DNA from: Duncaniella dubosii
GTDB taxonomy: Bacteria > Bacteroidota > Bacteroidia > Bacteroidales > Muribaculaceae
Direction of reading: 5' to 3'
Assembly (NCBI RefSeq): GCF_004803915.1
Contig: NZ_CP039396.1
Coordinates: 1,984,001 to 2,048,000, forward strand
Length of the DNA: 64,000 bases
The translations under genes and the position numbers were made by a program. Positions 49,662 to 58,200 of this stretch are shown in pieces. The number at the start of each line of letters is the position of its first letter. The first letter of the stretch is position 1. The notes under the pieces are model-generated. The model ran no database searches, was not told the DNA's origin, and was given only the letters and a program-made list of their open reading frames with translations.

Positions 49662-49719
49662 TTAGGAATTGTCGTCTCTTTTCAATTGCAATCGTCTCAA
49701 GTCAGATTTAGCGCCATAT

Positions 49720-49905
49720 AGAATGACACCAATAAATTCATTATTGTCATCAATAGTGGCACCGATGGCACCAATCGTGTCACCAATAAATTTGAGATTG
49801 GCACCAATAATGGCACCGATAGTGTCACCAATCCGGCACCAATGGAACAATGCGGAACAAAGACCGGAACAATCCGGAACGATAAATGGAACGATGAGTA
49901 GAGAG
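49720..49905. repeat. Degenerate short-repeat array (CACCAAT then GGAACAA)
   Basis: About ten copies of the 7-mer CACCAAT or one-base variants occur at irregular 7-20-base spacing up to about 49843. About five copies of GGAACAA or GGAACGA follow up to 49904. A longer unit of nearly 50 bases, ending in AAATTTGAGATTGGCACCAA-type sequence, seems to occur about twice. Both strands are open here, but the translations are low-complexity (IGDTIGAI-type on the minus strand), so a gene is not called. Confidence 0.6.
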
Positions 49906-49957
49906 AATTAACGTCGGCAAGGAGATTGCTCCCTGCCGACGTTTTCTTTCGCTGTTC

Positions 49958-50389
49958 TTATTTGTTCTGTATGGTTTGTTGCCAGCGATGGTCGAACTGT
50001 TTGGCCAGTTCCTGAATGTCGAGGCATACAGACACCAGCCTCATCGTTGCTTCTCGCGGTCTCTCGATGGCGGCATTGCATTTCTTTTTGCTGAAATTCT
50101 CGCGAAGCGTCTTTACCAATGTGTCGTAACTGACACCGTAAGTCCGATAGAGTGCGTTCAGCGAGGACAACTGATTGATGAAAATCCGTGTGTTTTCATC
50201 GACAACAAAGACCTTGAAAGGCTTCTGGAAAAGAAAGTTTTTGATGAAGGCAGCCTTGTTGATGGCTCTTGACAGCTCGAACATTGAGAGGAATCGAGCA
50301 TTTTCCTCTGCGTTGAACCGCACGACGTAGCGGTTCACGGAAGGGTCGGCCTTGGGTCTGCGACCTCCGTTGTTTGAGTATTTACCCAT
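49958..50389 (-). CDS. Putative mobilization accessory protein (MobA/MobC-like)
   Basis: From the ATG at 50389 the protein has 143 residues (MGKYSNNGGRRPKADPSVNR). The basic GGRRPK start, a ribbon-helix-helix-like segment (VRFNAEENARFLSMFELS), KNFLFQK and a helical C-terminus fit small proteins that help relaxases bind oriT in Bacteroides mobile elements. The frame is open upstream to 50668, but that part overlaps a strong inverted repeat and does not look like protein. The family call is from general resemblance only, and no relaxase gene is in the window. Confidence 0.5.
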   Translation of the reverse strand: MGKYSNNGGRRPKADPSVNRYVVRFNAEENARFLSMFELSRAINKAAFIKNFLFQKPFKVFVVDENTRIFINQLSSLNALYRTYGVSYDTLVKTLRENFSKKKCNAAIERPREATMRLVSVCLDIQELAKQFDHRWQQTIQNK

Positions 50390-50490
50390 AAAAATAAGAG
50401 ATGGTATCGCAGATTTCGTCGCTGAGAAATGCCGCAGGCGTTGAAAGGGGTTCCCGACTTTGGAGGAAACCATTCCCTCGGAGAGCAAGG

Positions 50491-50528
50491 GTTGCGAGGC
50501 ACCGGTTTTATTTCGAGTGCCTTGCAAC
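50491..50528. repeat. Inverted repeat, candidate oriT
   Basis: GTTGCGAGGCAC (50491-50502) and the complement of GTTGCAAGGCAC (50517-50528) form a 12-bp stem with one mismatch and a 14-base loop. It lies about 100 bases upstream of the putative mobilization protein start, a usual place for oriT in Bacteroides mobilizable elements. A regulatory hairpin is the alternative. Confidence 0.4.
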
Positions 50529-51216
50529 ATACCTTGCTCATCCATGTGGATGCCGATTTTCAATGAGAAAGCACATCCGGCCTTGGGTGTTTCCACGAAT
50601 GCCATACTAAAGATACGAAAAATTTCCGAAACTGCCAAATTCCGCTTTCTCCCGTCTGAATGTGGCAAAAATTCGATTGAACAGGGAGTGAAATTCGACG
50701 GTCAATGGAAGTGAGTCGTTTGAAATTTGCACCTACTTTCTTGACCGCGCAAGGGGTGTCATACACGAATTTCGGCGTAACAGACGGCATTTGACGGCAG
50801 ATTTAGGCCCCCGATATATTCAGATATTTGGACTTGCGTATCTATTGATGTTAACTTTGTTGTATTCTTATGTAGAGACAAGGCTGTCTGTTTATGCACT
50901 CTTTTGAGCATACTTCCTATAATAAGAATGTATATACGACTTGATAAATACCTATGAATCAGTTCGCTTTTATGTGTTTTAATATATCCTTATAGGCATA
51001 AATCATGATTGACTTATCTATAAATGGAAGTTTGATAGTGCTGATGTGAAAATATAGGAATATCCATTTGCAAGAACGCAAAAGCATATATCTGTTTGTT
51101 TATTCATTCAAACATTTATACGTATAAATGCGGATTTGCAGTCACGCCGCTTCATAGCCACAAATCGCGACACTTTCAGGCAATGCGAGGCGACATAATC
51201 CCGATGGGTCTGAAAA

Positions 51217-51249
51217 TTTGGACAGACAGACGGCGTCATGCTATCTTTG
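51217..51249 (+). promoter_or_regulatory. Bacteroidetes-type promoter
   Basis: TTTG (51217-51220) and TATCTTTG (51242-51249) are 21 bases apart. The expected start of transcription, about 7 bases later, coincides with the first base of the stem that closes the RNA candidate at 51256. Confidence 0.5.
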
Positions 51250-51255
51250 TCGTAG

Positions 51256-51327
51256 AATTTCAGCCTCCTCAGATTCCGCCAATGGAACTTTTGAGAAAAG
51301 GCCACAGAACTTGTGCTTGCTGAAATT
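51256..51327 (+). ncRNA. Candidate 72-nt structured RNA or leader
   Basis: AATTTCAGC (51256-51264) pairs perfectly with GCTGAAATT (51319-51327). Inside are two small hairpins, TTCC/GGAA (51274-51277 with 51284-51287) and CACA/TGTG (51303-51306 with 51312-51315), making a three-way junction. A promoter lies just upstream. An ATG at about 51282 opens a 13-codon frame ending in this segment, so it may be a leader with a small peptide. Not matched to a known family. Confidence 0.35.
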
Positions 51328-51573
51328 TGCTTCCTGCTACATACCAGATTCTTTTGAATCAGCATATTTACCCCAAACACATACGCCGTCACATTCAGTT
51401 GATGAATTTTGGAATGATTGACCGCCCTATGTCTAAAGGAATATGCTGTTCAGAACGAAACGCGAACCTATTATCTAGGCTTCAACTGTAAGCTCGGACA
51501 GCCAGAGGTGTGTAGTAGTGAAAGCGTCCAATAGAATAGTCAAGATGTATGTTAACCCCAGAAATAGTGAATT

Positions 51574-52008
51574 ATGGCAAAAAGATATGACAACGACTTT
51601 GATGCAGATGCCTTTGTGGAGAATTTCCGCGCTAAGGAAGCTCCGCCTTCCGCTCCTTTAAGCAACACTGATAATTCAAATTCCACGACACATGAACCTC
51701 TCTCCTCGGTACAATCCAACCATAAGGGACGTTCTGCATCAAAATTCCGCAATTCGGCCCTAACGACACAAACGGAAGAATACAGACGAAGATTTATTGA
51801 TGATCTGACGTATCTATGTCCACCCTCCGGATGCTCTAATGTAAGAATCTGCCTTGAATTTGTGAAGCAGATCAGACAGTTGCAACTCATATGTGGAAAC
51901 CGCAAGGCCAATCTTACAACCTTCATCAACAACCTGCTCAGACAGCACTTCGACGAATGCAAGGAAGCAATCGTAAAGCTCTCTAAAGTATATGACACCC
52001 CCCCTTGA
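51574..52008 (+). CDS. DUF3408-type mobile element protein
   Basis: A 144-residue protein. The first half is polar and disordered (rich in Ser, Asn, Ala). The second half is helical with EEYRRRFIDDLTYLCPP, KQIRQLQLICGNRKANLTTF and INNLLRQHFDEC. This layout fits the DUF3408 proteins of Bacteroides conjugative and mobilizable elements, possibly ribbon-helix-helix DNA-binding proteins. It is followed directly by a helix-turn-helix gene, as in other such elements. Confidence 0.6.
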   Translation: MAKRYDNDFDADAFVENFRAKEAPPSAPLSNTDNSNSTTHEPLSSVQSNHKGRSASKFRNSALTTQTEEYRRRFIDDLTYLCPPSGCSNVRICLEFVKQIRQLQLICGNRKANLTTFINNLLRQHFDECKEAIVKLSKVYDTPP

Positions 52009-52043
52009 GTAAATCTCAGTTAAACTCCGCCCCGACATCGCTC

Positions 52044-52316
52044 ATGCTTATGATTCCGCAGGAGGAGTGGCAATCACTGCATGAGAAACTCGACCGTCTC
52101 ATTGAGATAGTCGAGAAAACCCAGATTGGAAGCCCCGGCAAAGACTGGTTTGAATCCGACGAAGTCCGCGAAATCCTCGGCATATCCCCCAAGACGTGGC
52201 AAAACTACCGCGACCAACGCCTCATCCCCTTCTCCCAGATAGGTCGCAAAATCTACGTCAGCCGCGCCGACCTCGACGCCTTCCTCCGCTCGCATCGGAT
52301 AGGCACTCGGAAGTGA
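52044..52316 (+). CDS. Helix-turn-helix (AlpA/excisionase-like) protein
   Basis: From the ATG at 52044 the protein has 90 residues. A TTG at 52005 overlapping the previous stop, or an ATG at 52050, are alternatives. A short coiled coil (EEWQSLHEKLDRLIEIVEKT) is followed by a winged helix-turn-helix of the PF12728 type (WFESDEVREILGISPKTWQN, GRKIYVSRADLDAFL). Proteins of this kind act as excisionases or regulators in Bacteroidetes mobile elements. A strong hairpin follows. Confidence 0.75.
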   Translation: MLMIPQEEWQSLHEKLDRLIEIVEKTQIGSPGKDWFESDEVREILGISPKTWQNYRDQRLIPFSQIGRKIYVSRADLDAFLRSHRIGTRK

Positions 52317-52338
52317 TACTGTAACTGAAATCCGCCTA

Positions 52339-52392
52339 AAATGAGACGGCAAATGACTATGTTTTACAGCATATACGTTTGCCGTCTCATTT
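52339..52392. terminator. 15-bp perfect inverted repeat: terminator and possible operator
   Basis: AAATGAGACGGCAAA (52339-52353) and its complement (52378-52392) flank a 24-base loop. It follows the helix-turn-helix gene as a terminator would. Its right arm also contains the TTTG -33 box of the next promoter. Confidence 0.6.
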
Positions 52393-52408
52393 ATCTTTAG
52401 TAACTTTG
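52378..52408 (+). promoter_or_regulatory. Promoter of the regulator and DISARM-like operon
   Basis: TTTG (52378-52381) and TAACTTTG (52401-52408) are separated by exactly 19 bases, an ideal Bacteroidetes promoter. The Xre-type regulator starts 24 bases downstream and the defence genes follow with small gaps. Confidence 0.7.
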
Positions 52409-52432
52409 CGTTCAAATTTAATAAATCAATCA

Positions 52433-52648
52433 ATGGAGACAAAAGTTGAACGACAGAAACTAAACAGAATAAAAGCAGTATTAGCCGAAACCGGCCACAC
52501 CGGCAAATGGCTCGCCGAACAATTAGGCAAAGACCCCGTCACAGTCTCCAAGTGGTGCACCAACACCTCCCAACCAGACTTATATACTTTAAAAAATATT
52601 TCTGAGTTGATTAACACCAAAATGTCTGAACTTCTAATAGATAAATAA
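52433..52648 (+). CDS. Xre-type helix-turn-helix regulator
   Basis: From the ATG at 52433 the protein has 71 residues. A Cro/CI-type helix-turn-helix is visible (LAETGHTGKWLAEQLGKDPVTVSKW, in two parts around GKWLAEQLG and VTVSKWCT). It is followed by the typical LYTLKNISELINTKMSELL. It lies 8 bases before the radical SAM gene and directly after the promoter, so it probably controls the whole operon, perhaps by binding the inverted repeat at 52339-52392. Confidence 0.85.
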   Translation: METKVERQKLNRIKAVLAETGHTGKWLAEQLGKDPVTVSKWCTNTSQPDLYTLKNISELINTKMSELLIDK

Positions 52649-52656
52649 CTATTGCC

Positions 52657-54045
52657 GTGGCTAAAAAAAACACTATAATTGGATTAGTTGATGCAGATTT
52701 ATTAAACGGAGGCACCCGACATCCGAATTTATTGCTAATGAAACTATCCGGTTTCCTCAAAGATAATAATCTTATTGTCGAATTGATTACTACGAACACG
52801 ATAGATATTTCAAAATATAAATTAATCTATATATCTAAAGTTTTCTCATTCTCTCCAGATCCTCAATTTTATACTACTGCCACCAAATACCAGAAAAGAA
52901 AGTTTCGGATTGGTGGCACAGGTATGTATGCAACCAAAACAAAGATACCCGAGTTCAAGCAATTTCGCGAACGTGATATGTATCAAATAGAAAGGGATTC
53001 ATTTTTAAGAACACTACCCAATAAATATGGTATTGAAGAAAGACCATTTGGTATAGATTTAAGTCGTCAAATGCCGGATTATAATCTATATGATGATTAT
53101 ATTGAACAAAAGATTAAAGAAGGGCGAAATCCAAATTATTATAACGACTATAAACATTACTCTATTGGCTTTCTCACTAGGGGCTGTATCCGTCATTGCC
53201 CTTTTTGTGTGAATAAACTTGAAAATGAGGTTACCGCATACTCGAAATTAGAATGGTTTGTCAGTAACGAAAAGGATAATCGTGGTAAATTGATTAGACC
53301 GTACATCTATTTATGGGATGATAATTTTCTTGCAGCACCTAAGGAAATATGGAAACCTCAATTAGAGGAATTGATGAAACTAGGTCGTCCTTTCCAGTTT
53401 AGGCAGGGATTAGATGAAAGGATTATTGCGGAAAGTCCTGACGGGGAGGAAATTGCCAAAATGCTTTCTCAGTGTAAATATCATGGAGATTTTATATTTG
53501 CCTTTGATAACTGGCATGACAGAGAGAAAATAATTAAAGCATTGAAAATATGGAGGAAATATAATCCCAAGAAAGGCACTAAATTCTATTTGTTCTGTGG
53601 GTATCGCATGGCACCAGACAATATAAACCGTTTTTATGAGGATATTTGCTTAATCTTCAAACGTATCGAAATTCTCATGAAATTCGGATGTGTTGGATAT
53701 GTCATGAGACATGAGGATTATCATAGTTCTCCAATACCCAACTTGTATGTACAAATTGCGAGATGGTGTAATCAGCAAGCATTTTACAAAAAAATGTCAT
53801 TTTGGGAGTTTGTATATCGTAATCAATCTTTTTGGGAAGAGACAACTAAAAAAATTGTCGGGCGGCCGAAACAAAAAGGCTATGATGATTTCATGAAAGA
53901 TGTAAAAGCCGGATATTACGATAACGTCAAAATGTGTCTTCCTTTAAGAACTATTGTTGAGTTGTTTGAGATGTTTCCAGAACATGTTGATGAGCTACTA
54001 TATTTGTTCTCCCTTAAATTCGAAATACTCAAAAATTCAAAATAA
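52657..54045 (+). CDS. Radical SAM protein at the head of the DISARM-like operon
   Basis: A 462-residue protein with a GTG start. The radical SAM cluster motif C-x3-C-x2-C is CIRHCPFC (Cys177, 181, 184). The preceding part (VDADLLNGGTRHPNLLLMKL, then IYISKVF and FRIGGTGMY) looks like the B12-binding-type N-terminal fold of many radical SAM enzymes, though the cobalamin-ligating DxHxxG motif is not seen. The reaction cannot be predicted. It lies 8 bases after the Xre gene and 14 bases before the helicase gene, and is as AT-rich as the rest of the operon. Radical SAM proteins are not part of the described DISARM gene sets. A nucleotide- or tRNA-modifying role is possible but unsupported. Confidence 0.8.
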   Translation: MAKKNTIIGLVDADLLNGGTRHPNLLLMKLSGFLKDNNLIVELITTNTIDISKYKLIYISKVFSFSPDPQFYTTATKYQKRKFRIGGTGMYATKTKIPEFKQFRERDMYQIERDSFLRTLPNKYGIEERPFGIDLSRQMPDYNLYDDYIEQKIKEGRNPNYYNDYKHYSIGFLTRGCIRHCPFCVNKLENEVTAYSKLEWFVSNEKDNRGKLIRPYIYLWDDNFLAAPKEIWKPQLEELMKLGRPFQFRQGLDERIIAESPDGEEIAKMLSQCKYHGDFIFAFDNWHDREKIIKALKIWRKYNPKKGTKFYLFCGYRMAPDNINRFYEDICLIFKRIEILMKFGCVGYVMRHEDYHSSPIPNLYVQIARWCNQQAFYKKMSFWEFVYRNQSFWEETTKKIVGRPKQKGYDDFMKDVKAGYYDNVKMCLPLRTIVELFEMFPEHVDELLYLFSLKFEILKNSK

Positions 54046-54059
54046 TAAGGAGTTGTGCC

Positions 54060-55790
54060 ATGGCTATTATATCTCACGATTATAAGGATCTAGACATGTT
54101 AGAGTCTATCATAGTAAAAAATGATGGGACACCTCTGCATGGTGAAATTGATATGTATCGGAGAATATACAATGATTGCCAAAAAAGTAATTTGTTATGG
54201 CACTTTTGGCACGACTTGAGATTGCCCTTATCCATTAACTCACAATCAGAAATCCAGATAGATTTTTTGTTGGCTTGTGCATATGGTATACTAATAGTAG
54301 AGGTCAAGGGAGGTCAGGTCGGCATAGAAGATGGCAAATTTTACTTTATCATGGATGGGGAGCATTATATGAACAGGTCCCCATTTACCCAAGCAGATGA
54401 TTACAAGTTCGCTATTATAAACAATAACATTCTCCCGAGTGGTGTATTCGTGGCTACAGCCTGTGCATTCCCACATACCAACATGCCGTCAACAAATAGT
54501 GCATCCATTCTTGATTTAAAATATAAACTTTGGACTGAGGCAGAACAACTATCCTCAAAATGCTCTTTCGCAGAATTTGCATTAGATGTTATATACAAGG
54601 AACGGCAAATGAAGAACTGGGGAGACATTTTTATGTCTGACAAAGAATTGTCTATTGCAGTATTTCCCTTTTCTCAAAACAGACCAACATCCTGGAATTA
54701 TTCTGAAGAGAACTATGCTACTATAGTTAATTGGCTTGAGGTTCAAAACCTTGAGGTTTTCCGCGCCATTCAACAAAACAAAAGAATTATTATGGAGGGA
54801 GGCCCTGGAACGGGTAAAACTACGATTGCAAAAGCATTCATTCGAAAATATAAAAACTTAAAAGGAGTCTACCTATGTTGGAATAACCTCCTTGCATCTA
54901 AAATTAAACACGACATAGATATCGCAAACATAAAGAACTGTCAAGTAGATCAATATATCTCTTTCATCTCAAAACTATCTACGGGGAAGGATACCATAAA
55001 TTTTGAGGATTTTCAAGGATCACCCAATAGTGTCCGGACTAAAATTAATGAAGTTGTAAAAGCCTACCGGAAACGAGAAGGTTTCTACCCCTTTGATTTT
55101 ATCATCGTAGATGAGGCACAAGATATATTTGATAAGGGAATCAAGGAAGTAATCAATACACTAACATCAGTTGATTCGCGAGGATTATCCAATGGTCGAT
55201 ATCTGGTCTTTTATGACACAGAGCAAGGTTATAGAAATGATGATCGTCAATTGAAAGTATTTGCAAATGAAATCTCTGATTTTGGCGCACATTACATATT
55301 AAACGAAAACAAAAGAGTCCCATCCAATAAATGTCTGGTTCATTGTGCTAATAAAATCCTACATGCTGAATCATACGAGGTTCGCAGCATCATTGATGAT
55401 TTCTCATTGTCAGATCCTTCGTGCATTAAGGTTATTAGATGTGCTACCTACCGTGAGGGAATTCGTCTTCTTAAAAATATTTACTCAAGAGCCAAATCTA
55501 ATAAATCCATTGATGACTATGTGTTGTTATCTTCGTCAACTTTACGATACGGGATTGATTCGTTCTATGATAGGTTAGCTGACATTGAGTGGATAAAAGA
55601 ACTGACACCGAGAAACCTACCATTGCAAAGTGAGAATATATCATTAACAACCATATTGTCATATAAAGGCCTGGAAAATAAGCATATCATTCTTCTCCTA
55701 GACAATGATAAAGTGAGCGATAAATATGAACTATATATTGGAATGTCAAGAGCCATTCTTGATGTTGAAATCATTTATTTAAAGAAATGA
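54060..55790 (+). CDS. NERD-domain superfamily 1 (UvrD-like) helicase
   Basis: A 576-residue protein. The N-terminal NERD nuclease-like domain (about 25-135) has QIDFLLACAYGILIVEVKGG, supplying Asp68, Glu81 and Lys83. The helicase part has Walker A MEGGPGTGKTTIAKAF (about 245-260), Walker B FIIVDEAQDIF, and late motifs TTILSYKGLENKHIILLL and YIGMSRA. A clear ribosome binding site (AAGGAG) precedes the ATG. The stop overlaps the next start by 4 bases. The combination suggests a DNA- or RNA-processing nuclease-helicase working with the DISARM-like proteins. Confidence 0.85.
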   Translation: MAIISHDYKDLDMLESIIVKNDGTPLHGEIDMYRRIYNDCQKSNLLWHFWHDLRLPLSINSQSEIQIDFLLACAYGILIVEVKGGQVGIEDGKFYFIMDGEHYMNRSPFTQADDYKFAIINNNILPSGVFVATACAFPHTNMPSTNSASILDLKYKLWTEAEQLSSKCSFAEFALDVIYKERQMKNWGDIFMSDKELSIAVFPFSQNRPTSWNYSEENYATIVNWLEVQNLEVFRAIQQNKRIIMEGGPGTGKTTIAKAFIRKYKNLKGVYLCWNNLLASKIKHDIDIANIKNCQVDQYISFISKLSTGKDTINFEDFQGSPNSVRTKINEVVKAYRKREGFYPFDFIIVDEAQDIFDKGIKEVINTLTSVDSRGLSNGRYLVFYDTEQGYRNDDRQLKVFANEISDFGAHYILNENKRVPSNKCLVHCANKILHAESYEVRSIIDDFSLSDPSCIKVIRCATYREGIRLLKNIYSRAKSNKSIDDYVLLSSSTLRYGIDSFYDRLADIEWIKELTPRNLPLQSENISLTTILSYKGLENKHIILLLDNDKVSDKYELYIGMSRAILDVEIIYLKK

Positions 55791-58099
55791 ACGATAATTT
55801 CAAAAACATAGTAAATAAAGGCTCAGAGCTGGTTGATGCCATTATCAGCCTTATGGTTCACAGTCAGAAGTCTAACGCAAGACGGCTACTTTTGCTTTTG
55901 AATGAGATTATTGATTTTTATTTATCTAGGAAAGATGAAGATATTCATTTCCCAATTGTGCACATACCCAATTGTCCGGATTGGGCGGAGTATGTTTTTG
56001 TAGAATATCTCGTCTTGAAATTGGCGCTTTCATATAACGATGAAAACATAAATAAATTGAAAGCATTGAAGAAAGCTCCAATAATGCTTGCAACCAATGA
56101 TAACCGGTTTAATAATAGACTAATAAAATATCGTCAATATGTTTCTCAAATATGTAGAACAGAGATACCAACGTATTCCTACACCGGGAAAAATTTATTG
56201 TTTACCCCAATCCAAGTGCTTAATGCATCACGTGGCAATAAAAATGAATATCTAAGTAATCTTACAGGTGGATATAACAATCTTGACAATGATTCAAATT
56301 TGACAATATGCACCGAAATTGGACAAAAAGAGATCGATGACATTACTTACGACAACGAACTCCTTGGTGAGTCAATTTCCAATCTATTTGTTATATATCG
56401 TAACACTGAGCAGTGTAATTCTCTAACAAAAAGTGGAATTGAACGAGCTGGTTTGAATAATGTCAAAAACTGCTTTGTTTTCGAATTTTCACCAAAACCA
56501 CAGCGCCTTTATAAAACTAGGGCGCGAATGATAAAATTTGGGCACTCAAAATTTGAATGTCTTGCTACAGAAAAAGAAGCATTGTATAATGATGACTTCA
56601 TTACATTTACAGAGGAAGAATCTTTGTATTTGTTTGAGATACCTCTTTTTAAACAACATGTATTCATTGAGGATGACCAATTTTACTATAATGGTATGAT
56701 TGGCGAATTTGTTGGAACTTGTGATTATCCTATACTTGAACGAAATCACCTATCACTGTGCCTTAATGGAGAATTATGTAATCGATATCTAAAAAGAGCT
56801 CAGTCGGCTATTGATGGAATGGATGATGAGTTAGCTTTATCTATAGGATACCAGCAAGAAATAGCCAATAATAGAATAATTCCTGACATTTTGAAATTCA
56901 TTGGAGATGATACAAGGGTCGCTTTTATATTACCTCATGATGTTACCAAGCAAGAAAAAGAGGGATTGAAAGTCGTTTTTGGCATTGGTAGAAAATTAAA
57001 ATTTTATTGCGTATCCGAGTTAAAGCCAAAGAATGGTAAAACCGCTATAAAAGAAAAGTGTATTGTAAATCTCACTTATAGAGGGCACTTTACAAATAGC
57101 ATCTATCACAAGTATCCTAATTCTTTTGATCCATACATCTTGAATGAAGGACAAAGGATATTAGATATTGCTCATGGATTCTCTTTTAACAGTATACATG
57201 AGTGGGATTTATATGAATATAATAAATTACTGTGTCAATATACAGACAGTCTGTTTAGAAAACAATATGCTTTTACCCTTCCCCAACCGCAGCATCCTGT
57301 GAGCATTAAGGAGAATTATGATGCGGAACCTGATGAAACACAGACTAGGAGCAACAGTACACAAACCAATTTTATCACTTTTTCTGATGGAGAAAAAATA
57401 TCTGTTCTTGATACAGAGCTCATAATATATGAGAAAGACTCTGTTATTGCGATTGAGAAGTTCTCAGAGTTAAAAGAGCATCTGGAGAATCTTAAGGACG
57501 TTAAATTACAGAAACTTTCCGCTTTGGATGAAGTAATTGAAGAATTCATGGAACATAAAAACCAAAGAGCAAACGAGATAGTTCAGGTATTGCGTGCCTA
57601 CTACTTGAGTAGAGGACGTTTATCAAAAGTTGATGAACAATCAGACAATACAATTTGGAACATTCTTTTAAGAAAAAAAGTAGAGTCAATGGGTGCTGAA
57701 GCAGTTTATAATGAACTTATGGAACCATTAAATGACCGGGAGAGAATAAGTTTATATGCTTTCCGTGCTTGGTATTCACCTGAAAGTAAAATGCTTCTAC
57801 CATTAGTGCGAAAGACACAGAAACGTCTAATTGAATACCTGGACCTTTCTATGAAGTATCTTGACGCAATGAGAGCTATAAAGCGTGCTACAAAGGCAAA
57901 CTCGAAAGCAAAGAATCAGATGATAGACCATTTTATGATGGATTATCTTTTTAGTGAAATTTCGGATGAAGTGTTTGAGGAATTTGAAGAAAGCCCAATC
58001 AATGAATCTCTCCAAATTCACAATATCAAGGATTTGGAAACACTAGTAGAGCTAATTAAAGAAAAGATAGACCTCAAAACAATCGCGATGTGTATTTAG
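55787..58099 (+). CDS. Large protein of unknown fold in the drmE position
   Basis: A 770-residue cytoplasmic protein without signal peptide or known motif that I can see. The first 480 residues are mixed alpha/beta with blocks such as VAFILPHDVTKQEKEGLKVV and KCIVNLTYRGHF. Residues about 520-765 are helical, including IWNILLRKKVESMG and RERISLYAFRAWYSPESKML. It overlaps the helicase gene by 4 bases and precedes the drmA-like gene, the position of drmE in class 2 DISARM. DrmE is also a large protein without recognised domains. The assignment rests on position and size, so it is tentative. Confidence 0.5.
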   Translation: MNDNFKNIVNKGSELVDAIISLMVHSQKSNARRLLLLLNEIIDFYLSRKDEDIHFPIVHIPNCPDWAEYVFVEYLVLKLALSYNDENINKLKALKKAPIMLATNDNRFNNRLIKYRQYVSQICRTEIPTYSYTGKNLLFTPIQVLNASRGNKNEYLSNLTGGYNNLDNDSNLTICTEIGQKEIDDITYDNELLGESISNLFVIYRNTEQCNSLTKSGIERAGLNNVKNCFVFEFSPKPQRLYKTRARMIKFGHSKFECLATEKEALYNDDFITFTEEESLYLFEIPLFKQHVFIEDDQFYYNGMIGEFVGTCDYPILERNHLSLCLNGELCNRYLKRAQSAIDGMDDELALSIGYQQEIANNRIIPDILKFIGDDTRVAFILPHDVTKQEKEGLKVVFGIGRKLKFYCVSELKPKNGKTAIKEKCIVNLTYRGHFTNSIYHKYPNSFDPYILNEGQRILDIAHGFSFNSIHEWDLYEYNKLLCQYTDSLFRKQYAFTLPQPQHPVSIKENYDAEPDETQTRSNSTQTNFITFSDGEKISVLDTELIIYEKDSVIAIEKFSELKEHLENLKDVKLQKLSALDEVIEEFMEHKNQRANEIVQVLRAYYLSRGRLSKVDEQSDNTIWNILLRKKVESMGAEAVYNELMEPLNDRERISLYAFRAWYSPESKMLLPLVRKTQKRLIEYLDLSMKYLDAMRAIKRATKANSKAKNQMIDHFMMDYLFSEISDEVFEEFEESPINESLQIHNIKDLETLVELIKEKIDLKTIAMCI

Positions 58100-58200
58100 G
58101 TTGCCATTCGGAATATCTTTAAGGCATCTCATATTTGCAGAATTGCCCAAGATGTAGTAAATTTGTAAATATTAAACCAAGCAATATCAGGAAATTAAGA

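Larger units (their letters stand above)
50390..51573. other. Long non-coding region of the island
   Basis: Nearly 1.2 kb, AT-rich, with only short unsupported open frames. It holds the inverted repeat at 50491-50528, and a promoter and small structured RNA candidate at 51217-51327. Otherwise I see no gene. It separates the minus-strand mobilization gene from the plus-strand DUF3408 gene, so it should contain the divergent control regions and perhaps oriT. Confidence 0.5.

Noticed and set aside
49720..49905. Possible CRISPR array
   Set aside because: Motifs are only 7 bases long, irregularly spaced and without unique spacers of constant length, and no cas genes are near.
49669..49911. Open frames on both strands through the 7-mer array (80 and 62 codons)
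   Set aside because: The translations are low-complexity products of the repeats, with no start signal, and both strands are open at once, which argues for repeat structure rather than genes.
50390..50668. N-terminal extension of the putative mobilization protein
   Set aside because: The frame is open, but the translation is low in protein character and overlaps a strong inverted repeat. An ATG at 50389 gives the basic GGRRPK start expected.
51256..51327. Hammerhead-type ribozyme in the three-way junction
   Set aside because: The conserved CUGANGA and GAAA core arrangement is not present.
51096..51421. Short overlapping frames in the island non-coding region
   Set aside because: None has a convincing start or family resemblance, and a promoter and RNA-like structure explain the region better.
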